Below, piece by piece: positions 23,309-26,445 of a stretch of 26,445 bases of DNA; within the stretch, counting starts at the first letter, position 1; each line of letters begins with the position of its first letter. Under the pieces are notes generated by a model. It was not told where the DNA came from and made no database searches. It saw only the letters and a list, made by a program, of their open reading frames with translations. Source of the stretch: Leptospira interrogans (GTDB lineage Bacteria; Spirochaetota; Leptospiria; Leptospirales; Leptospiraceae). The stretch lies in the NCBI RefSeq assembly GCF_900156205.1, contig NZ_FTNA01000044.1, positions 1 to 26,445 of the forward strand, written 5' to 3'. A program made the position numbers and the translations under genes.

Positions 23309-25549
23309 TCAAAATTTAGCGCTTGCAGTAAATAGAAATTGTCTGGGTGGGCCTGGAGTTGGATTTGGTGTGGAAGATATAAAATATTTCTTATTGGATA
23401 TGTTGTTACAATTGATCTGAAAACGAAAGTGTTTATATTGATAATATAGAGATGCGTCGTATAATCCATAGGGCGGAATCGAAAACGAATTTGCGTTATC
23501 ACCAGCGATTGAATCTATATAACGTCCACCTAAACCAAATCCAAGACCGGAAGCAAAAGTATAAGTAGTCCAAAGATTGGCGGTATTTCTTGGAACATTG
23601 ATTGGTCGATTTCCTTTGTAATCGATTTCATTTCCTTTTGAATTTACAAAACGAAAAGATTCCCATTCTGCAATCGTATGTGCGTATCCTGATTTTAAAC
23701 TCCATCTTTGGGTTAAACGTAGATCTATATCAAATTCGTAACCGTTGGTTCTAAGTTCTCCCGCTTGGTTGTACAAAGCGGGTTTAGAATTAATCCTAAC
23801 TGCAACGTCATATTTTTTTGCGGCAAAAAGTGCACTCGTCAATTGAATCTTTCCTTTGGCAAATTCGAGTCTTTGGCCTAACTCTATTTGTTCTCCCATT
23901 TCTGGTTTAAGCTGATTGCCTTTTATATTGATAAACGTAACAGGAATAAACGCAGTAGAATAACCAACGTAAGCGGTATAATAGTGAAGAGGCTGATAAA
24001 CTAGTCCTAGTCTATAAGTAAACACTTTAGCATCAAATCGATGAATGGTTCTGTCCTCTGGTTTAGAAACGTATCTATCGTTCCAATCGGATAGTTTTTC
24101 TGTCACGTTTTCTCTCACCCAACTGTCATATCTTCCTCCTAAAACGAACTTTATAATTTTTGAAAGTTCCATTAGGTCTTGAAAATATAAAGAGTGCATT
24201 TGTTGATATAAGATTTTTCTATCTTTAAAATTTACCGGCAAGGATTGAGTTAAATCTATTTGGGGATATAGAACGTTTATATTTGTACTACCTATTGGAA
24301 AATATCTTTGTCTATGTCTACTTACCATCCAGTGATATTCATAACCAGATAGAAGTTTGTGTTTAAACCCGGTTTGAAAAATACATTGTAATTCAACCGT
24401 ACCCTGTAAGGGAGATCTTTTCGTTTCAAAATGAAAGTGATCTCGTTCGATCGTATTTTCGTCTCTGGAAGAAATCGTTAGATCTTCTGCTGAAAAATAA
24501 TAATAAGTCTGAGGTAAGTAAGAAATAAAGGATTTCATCGAAAGCTTATTAGAAAATTTACTATCTAGTTGAATTTTAAAATTACCGCTTTCGTTTTTAA
24601 GATAGTCTTCTTTAGTATTGTAGTTATTATTTAAATATACCCCGGGCGCGATCAAGTCTATATTAGGTTTTTTTGATTTTGGAAGACCTGCGTCTGGTTT
24701 TATAAAGTCGAAATTTTTTCCGGAAAGAATGGATAGAGTATGTTTTACGGAAATATCCCATTCAAAAGAAGTGGATATGTTATTTAAGTTGTAAGAGTTT
24801 TTTCTGAAACCTTGATACTCAGAAGTGGCCGCGTCTATTCTGTATCTTAAAGATTCGGTTCCGATTGGCCCGGTGGCACCTACGTAAGCTCTTTTAGAGC
24901 CAAAATTTCCTTTTGTAAATGAAAATTCATACCCAGCTTTTTTTTGAGGTTTTTTAGTGATGATATGGATTACACCCGCCATAGCTCCTTGTCCATATAA
25001 AACTGAATTGGGTCCTTTCAGAATTTCAATTCTTTCAACGTTAGTTAGGTTGCTCATAGGAGAGCTGTTTTGAATGAGAAAGGTATCGTCTCTTGCGCCA
25101 TCTTTGAGTAAAAGGGTATTACGAGAATCTAATCCTCGAATTGTAAGAGTGTTAAATCCTCCGTAGTTTTGAATTACAAATATACCAGGAACGTACGATA
25201 TAGCTGAAAGCCATTGATCTGCGGCGCGTGCTTTTAGCTCTTTATAGTCTATGATCTTTACGGTGGCTGGAATATCTTTTAGGCGTACGTTTTGTTTCAT
25301 TCCAGTAAGTCCTTTGCCCGTATAACCTTTTACGAATATACCTTCAGACTGCTTTTCATCTTTATTTAATTCTTCTGTTTTTAAATCTTTAGTTTCGGAA
25401 GATTCTTTTTTGAATTGTTTTGAATGTTCCTGAGAAAACACTCGAACTGGGAAAAAAAAAGTTTCTAAAGATAAAAAACTTAAAAAGAAGTAAAAGATAA
25501 TATTATTTTTTAATAAACTAAAAACAATAAATGGTTTGGTTTTTTCCAT
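23309..25549 (-). CDS. TonB-dependent outer-membrane receptor, probably for corrinoids
   Basis: The 746-residue protein has a long hydrophobic export signal (about 15-40) and a charged linker. The plug domain follows (KDIPATVKIIDYKELKARAA, LSAISYVPGIFV, LTIRGLDSRNTLLLKDGARD, then VERIEILKGPNSVLYGQGAM), and then a 22-strand-type beta barrel ending in an aromatic residue (TASAKF). By sequence it looks like the general siderophore/FecA-type receptor group. A cobalamin riboswitch lies in its leader, which suggests vitamin B12 or cobinamide uptake, coupled to TonB-ExbB-ExbD. The ATG follows GAGG ten bases upstream. It is convergent with the SDR gene and appears monocistronic. Substrate is inferred from the riboswitch only. 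Confidence 0.88.
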   Translation of the reverse strand: MEKTKPFIVFSLLKNNIIFYFFLSFLSLETFFFPVRVFSQEHSKQFKKESSETKDLKTEELNKDEKQSEGIFVKGYTGKGLTGMKQNVRLKDIPATVKIIDYKELKARAADQWLSAISYVPGIFVIQNYGGFNTLTIRGLDSRNTLLLKDGARDDTFLIQNSSPMSNLTNVERIEILKGPNSVLYGQGAMAGVIHIITKKPQKKAGYEFSFTKGNFGSKRAYVGATGPIGTESLRYRIDAATSEYQGFRKNSYNLNNISTSFEWDISVKHTLSILSGKNFDFIKPDAGLPKSKKPNIDLIAPGVYLNNNYNTKEDYLKNESGNFKIQLDSKFSNKLSMKSFISYLPQTYYYFSAEDLTISSRDENTIERDHFHFETKRSPLQGTVELQCIFQTGFKHKLLSGYEYHWMVSRHRQRYFPIGSTNINVLYPQIDLTQSLPVNFKDRKILYQQMHSLYFQDLMELSKIIKFVLGGRYDSWVRENVTEKLSDWNDRYVSKPEDRTIHRFDAKVFTYRLGLVYQPLHYYTAYVGYSTAFIPVTFINIKGNQLKPEMGEQIELGQRLEFAKGKIQLTSALFAAKKYDVAVRINSKPALYNQAGELRTNGYEFDIDLRLTQRWSLKSGYAHTIAEWESFRFVNSKGNEIDYKGNRPINVPRNTANLWTTYTFASGLGFGLGGRYIDSIAGDNANSFSIPPYGLYDASLYYQYKHFRFQINCNNISNKKYFISSTPNPTPGPPRQFLFTASAKF

Positions 25550-25602
25550 AGTAGGATAACCTCTAAAAAAAGAACGTTAACCGGAAGATGGCCCAATATA
25601 AA

Positions 25603-25610
25603 CCGCAACC
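25603..25610 (-). promoter_or_regulatory. Possible distant loop partner of the riboswitch L5
   Basis: On the minus strand this reads GGUUGCGG, perfectly complementary to CCGCAACC of the riboswitch core (25764-25771). It lies about 55-60 bases before the receptor start codon. Just upstream in the transcript is a GUUGA..UCAAC hairpin (25618-25632) whose 3' CAAC could also pair with this element. Confidence 0.45.
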
Positions 25611-25712
25611 ACTCAAAGTTGATATATTCAACAAAATGTTCTAATGAAGTGATTCAAAAGAAATGAATAGAAAGCGAAAACACACCATATCCACGAGAGT
25701 GTTTTTAAAGAG

Positions 25713-25821
25713 GAGTATCCGACTTAGAGAATTCTAATATGATTTAAAGAATTCAAACATTACGGTTGCGGGCCAGCACTGGATTTGCACCAGTATTCCT
25801 CCGAATACAGTAAGCATACTC
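25713..25821 (-). promoter_or_regulatory. Cobalamin (B12) riboswitch
   Basis: Read on the minus strand, GGUGCAAAUCCAG, then GCUGGCCCGCAACCGUAA (within 25760-25790), is the highly conserved core of the AdoCbl riboswitch. Outer P1 arms GAGUAU (25816-25821) and AUACUC (25713-25718) are complementary. The 3' side AAGUCGGAUACUC resembles a diverged B12 box. After it a stem AAAACAC/GUGUUUU (25677-25704) may be the expression platform. It lies 164 bases upstream of the TonB-dependent receptor and would lower its expression when B12 is plentiful. The P6-side arm is unusual, with two GAATTC-centred stretches. Confidence 0.9.
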
Positions 25822-25906
25822 GTAAAACGTAGTGATATATGCAAGTTTTTTTATGTATTTAAATTTGATTTTCAATTGAGAAATAGTTCGGGTTACTAAA
25901 GTATAA

Positions 25907-26009
25907 TAGAGTTGTTGAAAAATAAATTCTCCATCCGTTTCTGTTGCATTGAAATGGGCAATTGAAGTAATTTTGTTGATCCCCATTATGGAATTTTTCA
26001 ACAACTCTA
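25907..26009 (-). mobile_element. 103-bp MITE-like element, copy 2
   Basis: It has the same length and termini (TAGAGTTGTTGAAAAAT and its inverse) as the element at 16614-16716, in the opposite orientation, with about 17 differences in 103 bases. It sits about 85 bases upstream of the B12 riboswitch, so the receptor promoter must lie between them or within the element. A reading frame here (25753-26031) merely translates the MITE and riboswitch. Confidence 0.8.
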
Positions 26010-26105
26010 TTGTAATAACAATCGATAACATTTGAAAATAAAAAATGCTCGTAAGATACTTAAAAAATTAGAAGTGGGATCTTGATTTTGTGTAAAGTTT
26101 GGTAC

Positions 26106-26445
26106 TGAAGTAGTCACATAAAAGTGGACAGCCATTTAAGCAATATTTGTCTCAAATTCTTCAGGGCTGATATAACCTAATGTAGAATGAAACCTGAATC
26201 TATTGTAATACACTTCGATAAAATCGAATAGAAGATGTTCCGCTTCTTCAATGTTATAGAATGTATTGTATTCGATTTCTCTTTTTAGAGAACTAAAGAA
26301 AGACTCTGCCACCGCATTGTCCCAACAATTTCCTTTTCTGCTGTTGCTTCGTCTGATACCGTTGGCAATTAGTAGTCTGCGTGTTTCTTTAGAACAGAAA
26401 TTAGAACCCCGATCCGAATGAAAGATCAATCCTTTCCGAGGGTTT
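26106..26445 (-). mobile_element. IS3-family insertion sequence, right end, running off the window
   Basis: The sequence from TGAAGTAGTCACATAAAAGT at 26106, continuing GGACA, looks like an IS3-family terminal repeat. It is followed by the 3' end of an OrfB transposase on the minus strand. Only this end is in the window, so I cannot say whether the element is complete or identify the exact IS; the IS1500 type known from Leptospira is one candidate. Confidence 0.75.
26136..26445 (-). CDS. IS3-family transposase OrfB, C-terminal part (partial)
   Basis: The visible 102 residues are the end of the DDE integrase-like domain. GLIFHSDRGSNF contains the second catalytic aspartate. NSRKGNCWDNAVAESFFSSL plus KRE contains the catalytic glutamate. 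HSTLGYISPEEFE is the family's C-terminal signature. The reading frame continues upstream past the window edge with PRKGLIF, so the TTG at 26429 is not the true start. Its function is to excise and integrate the IS3 element. Confidence 0.93.
   Translation of the reverse strand, partial: NPRKGLIFHSDRGSNFCSKETRRLLIANGIRRSNSRKGNCWDNAVAESFFSSLKREIEYNTFYNIEEAEHLLFDFIEVYYNRFRFHSTLGYISPEEFETNIA

Noticed and set aside
25550..25640. Fur box upstream of the TonB receptor
   Set aside because: No GATAATGATAATCATTATC-like sequence is present; the riboswitch explains the regulation better.
25760..25830. Possible tRNA upstream of the TonB receptor
   Set aside because: The GC-rich folded segment fits the cobalamin riboswitch core, with no acceptor stem or anticodon arm.
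25753..26031. 92-residue minus-strand reading frame
   Set aside because: It translates the 103-bp MITE and the B12 riboswitch core (the peptide GANPVLARNR is the conserved RNA), so it is not a gene.

Overview
The window reads as chromosomal DNA of a Leptospira species, probably from the pathogenic interrogans-like group. This is inferred from the AT-rich composition, the spirochaete-type flagellar rod and ring cluster, the many short palindromic intergenic repeats, an IS3-family end and the general style of the proteins. No 16S or other taxonomic marker is present, so the species call is an inference.

Left part (1-4526, + strand): a tightly overlapping flagellar operon flgG-flgA-flgH-flgI-flgJ (distal rod, P-ring chaperone, L-ring, P-ring, rod-binding protein). 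A 344-base, very AT-rich open stretch lies between flgA and the likely flgH start. Next, two nearly identical 165-bp structured repeats in opposite orientation (4740-4903 and 11003-11167) bracket about 6.1 kb. That segment holds a four-gene minus-strand operon: an ATP-grasp ligase, two SAM methyltransferases (one with a zinc ribbon), and a YihY-type membrane protein that carries a large Asp-box/propeller-like insertion. A decayed HigB-like toxin lies upstream of it.

Middle part (11197-14034, - strand): groES-groEL behind two CIRCE operators and ended by a strong terminator, then a secreted SIMPL-domain protein. About 1.6 kb without genes follows (14041-15621), filled with degenerate copies of a 16-bp palindrome and longer related repeats. 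After it come a small hypothetical gene, a second repeat-rich gap with a 103-bp MITE, a class II-like DNA photolyase (+), and a small DUF962/Mpo1-like membrane protein (+).

Right part (19145-26445): a 180-bp element with terminal inverted repeats precedes a broken VapBC-type toxin-antitoxin locus. Its PIN toxin is split into an N-terminal and a C-terminal fragment by a segment carrying a 160-residue gene. Then come a membrane class III nucleotide cyclase (-), an atypical short-chain NAD(P)-binding protein (+), and a TonB-dependent outer-membrane receptor (-). The receptor is preceded by a cobalamin riboswitch, which points to corrinoid uptake. Upstream of the riboswitch are a second copy of the 103-bp MITE and the 3' end of an IS3-family element that runs off the window.

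The main candidates for new biology are the riboswitch with its distant perfect 8-nt loop partner, the YihY-propeller fusion in an uncharacterised ATP-grasp/methyltransferase operon, the 165-bp inverted repeat pair, and the dispersed palindrome families.
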